The position numbers were made by a program, and so were the translations under genes. The notes beneath the pieces are model-generated. The model was not told where the DNA came from. It searched no databases and saw only the letters and a program-made list of their open reading frames with translations. DNA of 64,000 nt from Marinimicrobium sp. C6131 (GTDB taxonomy: Bacteria > Pseudomonadota > Gammaproteobacteria > Pseudomonadales > Cellvibrionaceae), in NCBI RefSeq assembly GCF_026153455.1, contig NZ_CP110629.1:1984001-2048000 (forward strand), written 5' to 3'. Within the stretch, counting starts at the first letter, position 1. Each line of letters starts with the position of its first letter. This document shows, in pieces, positions 18,869 to 26,883 of this stretch.

Positions 18869-18897
18869 TTAAATCTTCACCCGCCAAGGGTTATAAT
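18869..18897 (+). promoter_or_regulatory. Promoter of the aminotransferase gene
   Basis: A perfect -10 box TATAAT (18892-18897) lies 17 nt after a weak -35 TTAAAT (18869-18874), 36 nt before the TTG start. Confidence 0.55.
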
Positions 18898-18932
18898 GCC
18901 CCTTTCGCCCACCAACCATTGAGGTAGACACC

Positions 18933-20210
18933 TTGCAACTGGATCAAGCGACACAGGAACAACTGCGCCAGTGGGAAACCGAACTGGCCGACGAGTACCA
19001 ACGCATCGTCAACCAGAAGCTCAACCTGGATCTGACCCGAGGAAAACCCTCTCCGGAACAACTGAGCCTGTCCGATGCGCTGGATGGCATTCTCAAAGGT
19101 GACTACAAAGCCGCCGACGGCACCGATACACGCAACTACGGTGGTCTGGATGGACTGCCCGAAGCCAAACAACTGGGCGCCAACCTGATGGGCGTCGAAC
19201 CCGATGATGTTCTGGTCGGTGGCAACAGCAGCCTGACCCTGATGTTCCAGGTCATGCTGACCGCCCACCAGTTCGGCCTGACCGGCCCGGACAGCGCCTG
19301 GAAAAACGAAGGCAACGTGAAGTTTCTCTGTCCGGTGCCCGGCTACGACCGTCACCACACGGTCTGCGAGCAACTCGGCATTGAGATGATTGCCGTTCCC
19401 ATGACCGATGCCGGTCCGGATATGGACGAGGTAGAAGCTCTGGTCAAGGATGATCCGCGCATCAAGGGCATGTGGTGCGTCCCGAAGTACTCCAACCCGA
19501 CCGGCGTGGTATACAGCGATGAAACCGTTGAGCGTATTGCCGCTCTGGGTAAAGTCGCCGGCCCGAATTTCCGGGTATTCTGGGACAACGCCTACGCTGT
19601 GCACGACCTGGTCGACAACCCGCCGGAACTGGCCTGTGTGATGAAAGCCTGCGCCCAGCACGGTACCGAGGACTCGGTCATTCAGTTTGCGTCGACCTCA
19701 AAGATCACCCATGCCGGTGCCGGGGTCGCGTTCGTCAACGCCAGCCCCGCCAACCTGAAAGGGTTCAAGCAGTTTCTGGGGACCTGCACCATCGGTCCGG
19801 ACAAGGTCAACCAGATTCGTCACAGCCGCTTCCTGCCCAATCGGGACGCTCTGATGAAGCACATGCAGGGTCATGCCGAACTGCTCAAACCCCGCTTTGC
19901 GGCCGTTCTGGATGCGCTGAACGAGGCCTTTTCGGACAGTGACCTGGGCGACTGGCAGGAGCCCAAAGGTGGTTATTTTGTCTCTTTTGACACCCGTCCC
20001 GGCTGCGCCCAGGACACGGTTCGTCTGGCCGCCGAGGCGGGGGTCAAACTGACACCGGCGGGCGCCACCTTCCCCTACGGTCAGGATCCAGAGGATCGCA
20101 ATATCCGCATTGCGCCCTCCGTTCCCAGCGTTGAGGAAGTCAAAGGGGCGATGAAGGTGTTTGTGGTCTGCGTCAAATTGGCCTCGGTGCGCAAGCAGCT
20201 TGCCAGCTAG
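18933..20210 (+). CDS. PLP-dependent aminotransferase (MocR-type aspartate aminotransferase family)
   Basis: Fold-type I PLP enzyme of 425 residues that most resembles the aspartate aminotransferase subgroup with the Aminotran_MocR domain. The N-terminus (LNLDLTRGKPSPEQLSLSD) and the body (YGGLDGLPEAKQL, WCVPKYSNPTG, VFWDNAYAVHDL) are diagnostic. The probable PLP lysine is in FASTSKITHAGAG. Translation starts at TTG 18933 with GAGGT eight bases upstream. The gene is monocistronic, bounded by its own promoter and a strong terminator. The substrate is inferred to be an acidic amino acid. Confidence 0.9.
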   Translation: MQLDQATQEQLRQWETELADEYQRIVNQKLNLDLTRGKPSPEQLSLSDALDGILKGDYKAADGTDTRNYGGLDGLPEAKQLGANLMGVEPDDVLVGGNSSLTLMFQVMLTAHQFGLTGPDSAWKNEGNVKFLCPVPGYDRHHTVCEQLGIEMIAVPMTDAGPDMDEVEALVKDDPRIKGMWCVPKYSNPTGVVYSDETVERIAALGKVAGPNFRVFWDNAYAVHDLVDNPPELACVMKACAQHGTEDSVIQFASTSKITHAGAGVAFVNASPANLKGFKQFLGTCTIGPDKVNQIRHSRFLPNRDALMKHMQGHAELLKPRFAAVLDALNEAFSDSDLGDWQEPKGGYFVSFDTRPGCAQDTVRLAAEAGVKLTPAGATFPYGQDPEDRNIRIAPSVPSVEEVKGAMKVFVVCVKLASVRKQLAS

Positions 20211-20270
20211 ACAGGAGAAGGCGTCCCTTTGTGGACGCCAGTTCCCTCAAACACACCGGTAAGCAATACA

Positions 20271-20316
20271 CGGGCATAAAAAAACCACCGACAAGTCGGT
20301 GGTTTTTTTATGCCCG
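20271..20316. terminator. Perfectly palindromic bidirectional terminator
   Basis: The 22-nt arms are exact inverted copies around a 2-nt loop: CGGGCATAAAAAAACCACCG continuing to GAC, then its complement. A-runs and T-runs flank a GC stem on both sides, so it should stop transcripts of the aminotransferase (plus) and exbD (minus). Confidence 0.92.
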
Positions 20317-20329
20317 GAGAAACGGGGCC

Positions 20330-20755
20330 TTAACGGGCGCGCATTTCTTCCGGCATGGGTACCAGAACGACACCCGGTGCATTGGCCGCTCGGGCCGCGT
20401 CCGCTACCGCCACGTAAACCTCAGCATCAGAGCGCTCGTGAGCGCGAATGATGACGGTGGCGTCCGGCAGTTCGGCACGCATCCGCTCGATATTGGAGCG
20501 AATTGCCCGGGTATCCACACGGCGGTTTTCCATCCATATCTGGTTATCCTGACGGATATCTACCACGATATTGGGATCCGCATCTTCCGGTGGCGGCTGG
20601 TCATTCTCTTCAGGAACATTGGTGTCGAGGCCGATCTCCTTGACGAACGACGCCGTCACAATGAAGAAGATCAGCATGATGAACACCACGTCCAGCATGG
20701 GGGTCAAATCGATATCGTTACTATCATCACCGCTACGGCTCTTCTTTCTTCTCAC
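20330..20755 (-). CDS. exbD: ExbD family energy-transducing proton channel subunit
   Basis: Inner-membrane protein of 141 residues. One N-terminal membrane helix carries the proton-relay aspartate in the ExbD/TolR signature DIDLTPMLDVVFIMLIFFIV, followed by a periplasmic domain (residues 50-135). It starts at a GTG with GGAG eight bases upstream. ExbD works with ExbB to energise TonB, but no exbB or membrane TonB gene is adjacent: downstream is a terminator and upstream is dinB. The ExbB partner must lie elsewhere. Confidence 0.92.
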   Translation of the reverse strand: MRRKKSRSGDDSNDIDLTPMLDVVFIMLIFFIVTASFVKEIGLDTNVPEENDQPPPEDADPNIVVDIRQDNQIWMENRRVDTRAIRSNIERMRAELPDATVIIRAHERSDAEVYVAVADAARAANAPGVVLVPMPEEMRAR

Positions 20756-20954
20756 CGCACTTACTCCCGTTCTTATCTGAAATCACTGGGTGTCTGAAAT
20801 CACTGGGCGCCCTGGAGCCCCCCAGAAACAGACCCGAATACTAACAGCTTTTACCGCTGCATGACCATCGCTTTCTTGTCGCTGTGACCGATTGAACGCC
20901 TGCCAACGACCTTTTTGACCCCGGCTCAAGAGGTCAAAACGGCACAAAATGCGC

Positions 20955-22013
20955 CTAAGAGAATAAATCAAGCTGATAAAATGCCTGATCTTCCCGCAAA
21001 TCCACAAAACGCACTCCCACCCCAAGCAGCCGGACCGGCCGATCACCGCGAACAAAGGCTTCTTCACACAATGTTCGGTAGGCGGCCAGATTGACATCCG
21101 TACCGGCCCGCTCAAGGGTTGTAGAGCTGAAGTCCTCAAACTTCAGCTTTACGAACCGTTTGACCACCCGGTAGTCGCCATCGACTCTGCGCAGCCGCAG
21201 GGCCAGCGATTGCAGCAGCCCCGGCAATTGACCCAGGCAGTGGTCAAGATCGGGCAGATCCTGGGCGAAGGTGTGCTCCACACTGAGCGATTTGCGACGG
21301 CGGCTTACGGTCACCGCCCGATCGTCACGTCCATGACAAAGGTGATGCAAACGCACACCAAAGGCGCCGAAGCGCTCGCTGAGCTCAAACACGTCGTAGG
21401 CCTGCAGGTCGCCACAGGTGGCTACGCCCATCTGAGCCAACCGCTGTGCCGTGGCCCGCCCGACGCCCGGCACCCGCTCGACGGGCAACGCCCGAACAAA
21501 CTCCGCCACCTGCTCCGGAGGTACCACGTACAGCCCGTCGGGCTTGCGCCAGTCGCTGGCCACCTTGGCCAAAAACTTGTTGGGCGCGACCCCGGCGGAG
21601 ATGGTAATGCCGAGTGCCTCGCGAACCCGATGACGAATCGCCTCGGCAATCCGGGTGGCACTACCCTGGCAGTGCTCGCTATCGGTCACATCCAGATAGG
21701 CCTCATCCAGCGACAAAGGTTCCACTCGCTCGGAAAAATCGTAAAACACATGGCGCATTTGCAGCGACGCTTCCCGATACGCCTCCATCCGGTGTGGCAC
21801 AATCAGAAGATCCGGACACAAGCGCTTGGCATAGGCCGACGCCATCGCCGAACGAACACCATACCGACGCGCTTCATAATTACAGGTGGAGATGACACCG
21901 CGCCGATCCGAACTGCCTCCCACCGCAATCGGACGATGCCGGAGACTCGGATCGTCGCGCATCTCGATCGCGGCAAAAAAACAGTCCGCATCACAGTGAA
22001 TAATTTTACGCAC
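20955..22013 (-). CDS. dinB: DNA polymerase IV (DinB)
   Basis: Y-family translesion polymerase of 352 residues, the usual size. Catalytic acidic residues are visible in HCDADCFFAAIEMRD at the N-terminus and SLDEAYLDVTD around residue 100. The sequence continues with thumb and little-finger regions (PVERVPGVGRATAQRL, RRRKSLSVEHTF, VRLLGVGVRFVDL) and ends in a hydrophobic QLDLFS tail, which is the beta-clamp-binding motif of this family. A LexA box lies 27 nt upstream, so it is SOS-regulated. Confidence 0.95.
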   Translation of the reverse strand: MRKIIHCDADCFFAAIEMRDDPSLRHRPIAVGGSSDRRGVISTCNYEARRYGVRSAMASAYAKRLCPDLLIVPHRMEAYREASLQMRHVFYDFSERVEPLSLDEAYLDVTDSEHCQGSATRIAEAIRHRVREALGITISAGVAPNKFLAKVASDWRKPDGLYVVPPEQVAEFVRALPVERVPGVGRATAQRLAQMGVATCGDLQAYDVFELSERFGAFGVRLHHLCHGRDDRAVTVSRRRKSLSVEHTFAQDLPDLDHCLGQLPGLLQSLALRLRRVDGDYRVVKRFVKLKFEDFSSTTLERAGTDVNLAAYRTLCEEAFVRGDRPVRLLGVGVRFVDLREDQAFYQLDLFS

Positions 22014-22040
22014 GCAGCGTGCTCCGAACTCGAATCATAC

Positions 22041-22056
22041 CTGTGATTATATACAG
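22041..22056. promoter_or_regulatory. LexA (SOS) box upstream of dinB
   Basis: CTGTATATAATCACAG on the minus strand fits the gammaproteobacterial LexA consensus CTGT-N8-ACAG with an AT-rich centre. It is 28 nt before the dinB start codon. Confidence 0.9.
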
Positions 22057-22161
22057 AAAAGACATTCAAAGATAACGCCTGCACCAGAACGACGAGGCGC
22101 AGGCAAACTTGTCGGACTCCCCGTAAACTGTCCGTGTTATACCCAATACCGGTTATCGACG

Positions 22162-22182
22162 AGCCGAAAAACGGCTTTTTTT
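22162..22182 (+). terminator. Terminator-like hairpin in the leader of the AlgP-like gene
   Basis: AGCCG-AAAAA-CGGCT is followed directly by a run of T. It lies 140 nt before the AlgP-like start, and a second hairpin (GCCTGC...GCAGGC, about 22075-22103) precedes it. It may be an attenuator in the leader or the end of a short RNA transcribed on the plus strand. Confidence 0.45.
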
Positions 22183-22321
22183 CCGAAAAAGCGGTTTATT
22201 TTGCTGATTTCGCAATAAAAAACTTGAATTTTTACCACAAAGTTTTAACTTATCACCTGTTTGTATTTTGCTTTTGATTCATCCTTCATTTTTTCTTCCA
22301 AAACAATAAGGGAAGCAAACC

Positions 22322-23137
22322 ATGGCTGCACGCAAATCCAAGTCCGTTGACGCTGTTGCGCAATTGGAAAAAGAGCTCGCTCAGATCAAAGCCCAACTGA
22401 GCAAAGCACGCACTCAACAGGAAACCGATGCCCAGAAAACCGTAACAGCACTGACCAAGGAAGCCACCAAAGCGGCGACCAAGGTAAAGTCGGCCCGCGC
22501 CAAACTGGCGGCCGCTCGCAAGAAGAAAACGCCGGCAGCGGCCAAGCAGGCTGAAGCCGCCCAAGCCGCAGTGAACACCGCAAAAGCAGCCCACGACACG
22601 GTCAAGGCCGATTTGGCCGCTGCCAAACAGACACTGGCCGAGATCAAAGCCGCCAACAAGCTGGCCAATGAACACGACAAGGCGGTAGCCAAAGCCGAAG
22701 CCGCCATGGCGAAGGTTCAGCAGGCCGCCGCTCGCAAAGAAGCCGCACGAGCCAAAGCAGCCGCCAAGAAAGCAGCCGCCAAAGCCAAAGCGAAGGCCAA
22801 AAAAGAAGCAGTTCGAGCCCGCGCAGCGGCCAAAAAACTGGCAGCTCGCCAGAAAGTAGCGGCCAAGAAAGCAGCCGCCAAGGCCAAAGCGAAAGCCAAA
22901 AAGGCCGCGGCTAAAGCGAAAGCCGCCACCAAAAAGACCACCGCCAAGAAAAAAGCGGCAACCAAGAAGCCAGCGACCAAGAAAACCGCTGCGCGTAAGA
23001 GCACTGCCAAGAAGGCCGCCACCAAGAAAACCGGCACCCGGAAAGCAGCGGCCAAAAAAACCACCGCTAAAAAAGCAGCGGCGAAAAAGGCCGGCGCCCG
23101 CCGTGGCCGCCCTGCCAAGGCAACCCCTAGCGCCTAA
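22322..23137 (+). CDS. AlgP-like (histone H1-like) lysine/alanine-rich DNA-binding protein
   Basis: Very basic protein of 271 residues. Residues 1-120 are a predicted coiled coil (VAQLEKELAQIKAQLSKA...). From about residue 135 on it is a low-complexity tail of KAAAK, AKAKAKK and KKTAAKK repeats resembling eukaryotic histone H1 tails and AlgP/AlgR3 of Pseudomonas. It ends in an AT-hook-like RRGRPAK. AlgP binds DNA and was linked to alginate regulation; the role here is not known. The repeats invite length variation by slippage. A terminator follows at 23163. Confidence 0.85.
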   Translation: MAARKSKSVDAVAQLEKELAQIKAQLSKARTQQETDAQKTVTALTKEATKAATKVKSARAKLAAARKKKTPAAAKQAEAAQAAVNTAKAAHDTVKADLAAAKQTLAEIKAANKLANEHDKAVAKAEAAMAKVQQAAARKEAARAKAAAKKAAAKAKAKAKKEAVRARAAAKKLAARQKVAAKKAAAKAKAKAKKAAAKAKAATKKTTAKKKAATKKPATKKTAARKSTAKKAATKKTGTRKAAAKKTTAKKAAAKKAGARRGRPAKATPSA

Positions 23138-23162
23138 GCCTTAGCGCTTATGGCGGTTCCAC

Positions 23163-23190
23163 AAAAAAGGGTCCTCAGGGACCCTTTTTT
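23163..23190. terminator. Bidirectional terminator after the AlgP-like gene
   Basis: AAAAAAGGGTCC-tca-GGGACCCTTTTTT: a GC stem with A and T tails on both sides. It separates the AlgP-like gene from the convergent gene ending at 23199. Confidence 0.85.
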
Positions 23191-23198
23191 GTGTCTGA

Positions 23199-23975
23199 TC
23201 AATTTTTCTGGTCCCTTCGCGCTTTGATATCCAGCTCTAATTCCCCTTGATCATCCTGGCGACAGTGCGCCCGATAAAACAGCGCTTCGCCATAATAGCT
23301 CTCTGCATCGAAGTCGATCACATAGGTGAGCGGCGGATGGCTATCCAGGTTTGGCTCCTGCCCCAACTCGGGCTCAGGTCGCGTGCTGGTCAGCCATTCC
23401 AGCGCCTGCATGCCGCCCACTCGCTGTTCCAGTGCCGCGACACACTCCTTCCAGAACGCCTCCCGCCGGGCAAACTCATCCTCCCACCACTGCAACCACT
23501 GTTGGCGCTCCCGCTCGGTCTGTTGCTTTTGCGCTTTCAGTGCAGCGAGCTCTCGGGCCTTCTCTTGTCGTTCCCGCTCACGCTGCTGAGCCAGCTCATA
23601 CTCTTCCCGCAGTTGCTCGAAGGACACCAGGCCACCGGGGCGGGTGTCATCCACCTTCATCAAGCTGGGACCGTCGACCATCAGGCTGAAAGTCTGGCCC
23701 GATGGATTGCGGCACTTGAGGGTAAAGACCGGATGCTCGAGTGTGCTCCGCCCTAGATGACTGGTGCCCTCCAGCAGCTCTTCACAGCCCGGGGATTCCT
23801 CCACCAGGCGCGCAGCATCATACAGACGGGGAAGATGTCGTAGGTAGGATTTGGGCAGCCACAGCTGTTCCAGCTCGACCGACTGGACCGGAGCCGCCGC
23901 ACTCAGACACAGGCACACCGCCAGGCGGGCGCTAAGGTGTGGGTAATTGATCCTGGGCAATCTTGGCATAGACAT
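23199..23975 (-). CDS. Exported coiled-coil protein of unknown function
   Basis: I do not recognise a family. From the ATG at 23975 it has 258 residues: a signal peptide (basic start, hydrophobic LAVCLCLSAAAP, likely cleavage near VQS-VE), then a small domain with paired cysteines (PGCEELL, LKCRNPSGQTF). A strongly charged coiled coil with EQLREEYELAQQRERERQ follows, with Trp-rich WLQWWEDEF, and a C-terminal part (YVIDFDAESYYGEALFYRAHC). Its start lies 44 nt inside the end of the PilZ gene in another frame, so the two are translationally linked. The choice among nearby start codons is uncertain. Confidence 0.65.
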   Translation of the reverse strand: MSMPRLPRINYPHLSARLAVCLCLSAAAPVQSVELEQLWLPKSYLRHLPRLYDAARLVEESPGCEELLEGTSHLGRSTLEHPVFTLKCRNPSGQTFSLMVDGPSLMKVDDTRPGGLVSFEQLREEYELAQQRERERQEKARELAALKAQKQQTERERQQWLQWWEDEFARREAFWKECVAALEQRVGGMQALEWLTSTRPEPELGQEPNLDSHPPLTYVIDFDAESYYGEALFYRAHCRQDDQGELELDIKARRDQKN

Positions 23976-24609
23976 AGGCGGCCAACAGCAGGCGGCGATC
24001 TTCATCCGCCTCAATGAATTCCAGCCCGTACACCACCGGGGTGTTCTGTTTCAGCTCCTGGGTGCTGCGCTCAACCCGCGAGCGTATGACCGCTTCAAGA
24101 CGCAGGTCGCGATAGAGGCCCGCCACTTCAACCTGAGCGGTAATCGATACTTTATCCCCGATGTCACCGAGAACGCGATCCAGCTCAAGGCGTGCGCCCG
24201 ACAGACTGATATCCACCACACGGGCTTCCACCTCGGAGGCCTCGAGACTGCTCTGGTTAAGCACGACAACCGGCAAGTCTATTTCCACACGGGTGGACTG
24301 CCGAATGCCTTTGAAACCGACTTCTTCGGGGTAATCCAGGTGCAACAGTGGGTAAGGATCGGTCGCCTGACTTTCCACGGAGCAGGTGAAAACCCCGACG
24401 CCGTTCGCCACCATCATCCGGGCCACGACCTTCTGCCCCGGACGCAACCGCAGAAAACGACCATTCACCCGGGGCACAGACAACAACAGAGCCCGCCCAG
24501 GCATGGCACCCACAAAACGGCACGGATAGCGCTCGGACATCCCGGTACTGGTTTCCACCTGGACTTGAAGCGGATAGCCCGGTCGAAGTTTCAAATCGTC
24601 AAAGGTCAT
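23932..24609 (-). CDS. YcgR-like PilZ domain protein (c-di-GMP receptor)
   Basis: Two-domain protein of about 225 residues. The N-terminal YcgR-type beta domain (residues 1-105, with LRPGYPLQVQVE and CRFVGAMPGRALLLSVP) is followed by a PilZ domain with both c-di-GMP motifs: RQSTRVEIDLPV (RxxxR) and DISLSGARLEL (D/NxSxxG). Such proteins brake flagella or steer pili and exopolysaccharide in response to c-di-GMP. The start is taken at ATG 24609; a GTG at 24624 would add five residues. It overlaps the exported coiled-coil gene, which may be its output partner. Confidence 0.9.
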   Translation of the reverse strand: MTFDDLKLRPGYPLQVQVETSTGMSERYPCRFVGAMPGRALLLSVPRVNGRFLRLRPGQKVVARMMVANGVGVFTCSVESQATDPYPLLHLDYPEEVGFKGIRQSTRVEIDLPVVVLNQSSLEASEVEARVVDISLSGARLELDRVLGDIGDKVSITAQVEVAGLYRDLRLEAVIRSRVERSTQELKQNTPVVYGLEFIEADEDRRLLLAAYVYAKIAQDQLPTP

Positions 24610-24694
24610 GGCGGCCCTGAACACATAGCAATCGGACCCGGCACACAGTAGCCGGGCGCAGCAGAACCTTCATCATAGCAAATTTGAGAGCCCA

Positions 24695-25339
24695 CTAACG
24701 ACGCGCCGCCCCAAATTCTCCGTTCCATTCCAACAACAGGCGCGCCAGCGATTGTGCCTGGGCGTGCAGGGCTGCGAGTTCATCGCGGGTATCCTTGGGG
24801 CCGGTGTACAGTTTGATCTGCCGATGGCGATTGGCAAAGCTGTGCTGCGGATTCTGGGCCCGGTACACTTCAAGCTTCCAGCGCAGGCTGTGTACCGTGT
24901 TGCGATAGTAAGCCAGCTTGGTGGCCAGGGTAATCGGCCGGTTGGACTCCAGGTCGGCGAATTCCCCAAAGTCGGAAGCCAGCACGACCACTTGCCGGCA
25001 CCCCGGCGACGCAATGAGCGTCGCAGTACGTTCATGGCCTATCAACATGGCCAGATCGCCGAAAACTTCGCCCGGTGTGATCTGATTGATGGACGGGCCC
25101 TCCACCTGTTCATTGGGGTAAACGTCCAACTGCCCTCTCAACAGAAAATACAACCACTGATCCCTCTCTCCCCGCTGCAGAACCTGTTCACCGGGCTCGT
25201 AGTAGGCGATATGAGCCTGATCCAGCAGAATTTCGAACTGCCAGTTGTCCTGCTGTTTAACGGTTTTGTAAAAAGGAATGGTGAGCAACCAACGTTCAAC
25301 GGTATCTCGGGGAAATTTGTTGAGAGGTTTTATTTCCAT
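24695..25339 (-). CDS. Cyclic-nucleotide-binding domain protein without DNA-binding domain
   Basis: About 214 residues from the ATG at 25339. The CRP-like sensor domain is clear: YEPGEQVLQRGERDQWLYFLLRG, then the phosphate-binding cassette PGEVFGDLAMLIGHERTATL, which keeps the Gly-Glu and Arg-Thr positions needed to hold the nucleotide phosphate. The C-terminal 85 residues are helical (YYRNTVHSLRWKLEVYR) and show no winged-helix or HTH recognition pattern, so this is probably a signalling protein, not a transcription factor. The frame stays open to a TTG at 25456, so the start is uncertain. It precedes the PilZ gene on the same strand by 85 nt. Confidence 0.8.
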   Translation of the reverse strand: MEIKPLNKFPRDTVERWLLTIPFYKTVKQQDNWQFEILLDQAHIAYYEPGEQVLQRGERDQWLYFLLRGQLDVYPNEQVEGPSINQITPGEVFGDLAMLIGHERTATLIASPGCRQVVVLASDFGEFADLESNRPITLATKLAYYRNTVHSLRWKLEVYRAQNPQHSFANRHRQIKLYTGPKDTRDELAALHAQAQSLARLLLEWNGEFGAARR

Positions 25340-25648
25340 AGTTGCCAAGTACTCAGCCCCGGAGCGGTCAGTAGTTTGTTTATTATTCCCCCGGACCGGC
25401 TCCACCGCCCACAGGGGTTGCTCTGCATCATAGCCTTGTCCATCGACTTCTGACAACCGCCCGAGCGCCGTGGTGAGAAATCTGCACGGTTATGACACAA
25501 AGGAATAGACCGCGCTCATTTCCGCCCAAATTCGTCCGATCCACACTGCCCATCGGGCCGACATTTTATTGTATGATAGCTGGCTGACGCCCGACGAAGT
25601 GCGGAATTACGGGACGCACATAATAATGATGTGAATTGGGATTCGCTT

Positions 25649-26800
25649 ATGTTCAAAGCCTCAGTTATTTCTGTCTTGCTCGCGTTCGCCTCATACCTCG
25701 CCCCCTCGGCAATGGCGGCGTCAAGCCTGAACGGCCTGGCGTCCCATCAGGAACTGGGCAATGAAATGTTCATTGGTGCACTCTATCTTGAATCCAGAAC
25801 TGATAGTGCCAATACGGCCCTCAATAGCCCTGGCGCCAAGCGCATGGAGCTGCGTATCACGGCCGACAATGGCATTCCCTCCCGGCGCTTCAGCCGGATG
25901 TGGATTGAGGGGGTCTCCATTAACAATAGCGGTAGCGCCCTGACGGAACAGGCCGACAATATGGTGGCGTTTTCCAACCTGTTCCGGGGACGATTGCGCC
26001 AGAATGACATTGTCACCATTGAGCTCAACCCCGGCACCGGCGTCGAAGTGGGACTGAATGGAGTTGAGCTCGGCGTCATTGAGGATGAAACCTTTTTCAA
26101 CCTGCTGGCTCGCGCCTGGGTGGGCAATGTACCGCTGTCGTCGACCTTTCGGGACAACCTGCTGTCTCCCAACGAGATTTCCGGCGACCTGCAGTCGCGT
26201 TTCGAGGCGATCGAGCCCTCAGCCGCACGGATCGAAAGAGTGGCCCAGTGGAACCAACCGGAACCTGAGCCTGAGCCCGCGCCGACGCCCGAGACCGAAA
26301 CCAGTGCACCGCCGGTCACGGCAACCGCCCCTCTGGTTACCGCTCTGGACATGCCCAAAGCGTCTCTGGAGCCAGAACCCGAGCCGGAACCGGCACCGGA
26401 ACCCGAGCCTCAGCCCGAACCGGAGCCTGAGCCGGAACCCGAGCCTGCGGTGGTCGCAGAAGAAGAGGAGGAAGATGATGAGCCCCGGCTGACTGCCGAG
26501 TCGCTGCGTGCCCAGCAATTGTACTTCTCCAACCTGATGCGCAGTATTCTGCAAAATACCAGTTATCCACGACGCGCCCTTCAGCGCGGTCAGGAAGGCG
26601 AAATTCGGGTGGCGGTGGTCATCAATCGCACCGGTGATATCCAGAGTATGAATATGCTCGAAGAGTCGGAGTACTCCCTACTCAATCGGGAAGCCGAGCG
26701 CGCCATTCGGGCAGCCGCCCCGTTCCCGGACGTGCCCGAGGCCATTCGCGGAGAGGTGTACGAATTCTCGGTACCCTTTACCTTCGTCGTCCCTGAATAG
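25649..26800 (+). CDS. Exported TonB C-terminal domain protein with Glu-Pro linker
   Basis: Protein of 383 residues. It opens with a signal peptide whose likely cleavage is after PSAMA (near residue 24), not with the uncleaved anchor and SxxxH motif of a true TonB. Residues 25-190 form a globular region I do not recognise (MELRITADNGIPSRRFSRMW). Next is a linker of repeated EPEP units (about 190-285), an acidic EEEEEDDE patch, and a TonB_C domain (about 290-383: ALQRGQEGEIRVAVVINRTG, FPDVPEAI). The start ATG has GGGA nine bases upstream. It may link cell wall or outer-membrane proteins rather than transmit proton-motive energy. Confidence 0.8.
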   Translation: MFKASVISVLLAFASYLAPSAMAASSLNGLASHQELGNEMFIGALYLESRTDSANTALNSPGAKRMELRITADNGIPSRRFSRMWIEGVSINNSGSALTEQADNMVAFSNLFRGRLRQNDIVTIELNPGTGVEVGLNGVELGVIEDETFFNLLARAWVGNVPLSSTFRDNLLSPNEISGDLQSRFEAIEPSAARIERVAQWNQPEPEPEPAPTPETETSAPPVTATAPLVTALDMPKASLEPEPEPEPAPEPEPQPEPEPEPEPEPAVVAEEEEEDDEPRLTAESLRAQQLYFSNLMRSILQNTSYPRRALQRGQEGEIRVAVVINRTGDIQSMNMLEESEYSLLNREAERAIRAAAPFPDVPEAIRGEVYEFSVPFTFVVPE

Positions 26801-26831
26801 CCCTAGCGGAATAAACGGCTGTACCCCGATA

Positions 26832-26863
26832 CGAAAACGGCGCCCCTACAGGCGCCGTTTTCG
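26832..26863. terminator. Bidirectional terminator between the TonB_C gene and prfC
   Basis: CGAAAACGGCGCC-cctaca-GGCGCCGTTTTCG, a long symmetric hairpin with A/T-rich feet, sits between two converging genes. Confidence 0.82.
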
Positions 26864-26883
26864 CGTTCAGGCCCCTGACCTGA

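Noticed and set aside
22720..23110. Dense AAG/GCC repeats that might suggest a minisatellite or CRISPR
   Set aside because: They are codon-level repeats of the Lys/Ala-rich protein in frame, without constant repeat and spacer units. No CRISPR array was seen anywhere in the window.
26350..26460. Repetitive GAGCCNGAACC tract
   Set aside because: It encodes the Glu-Pro spacer of the TonB_C protein in frame and is not a separate repeat element.
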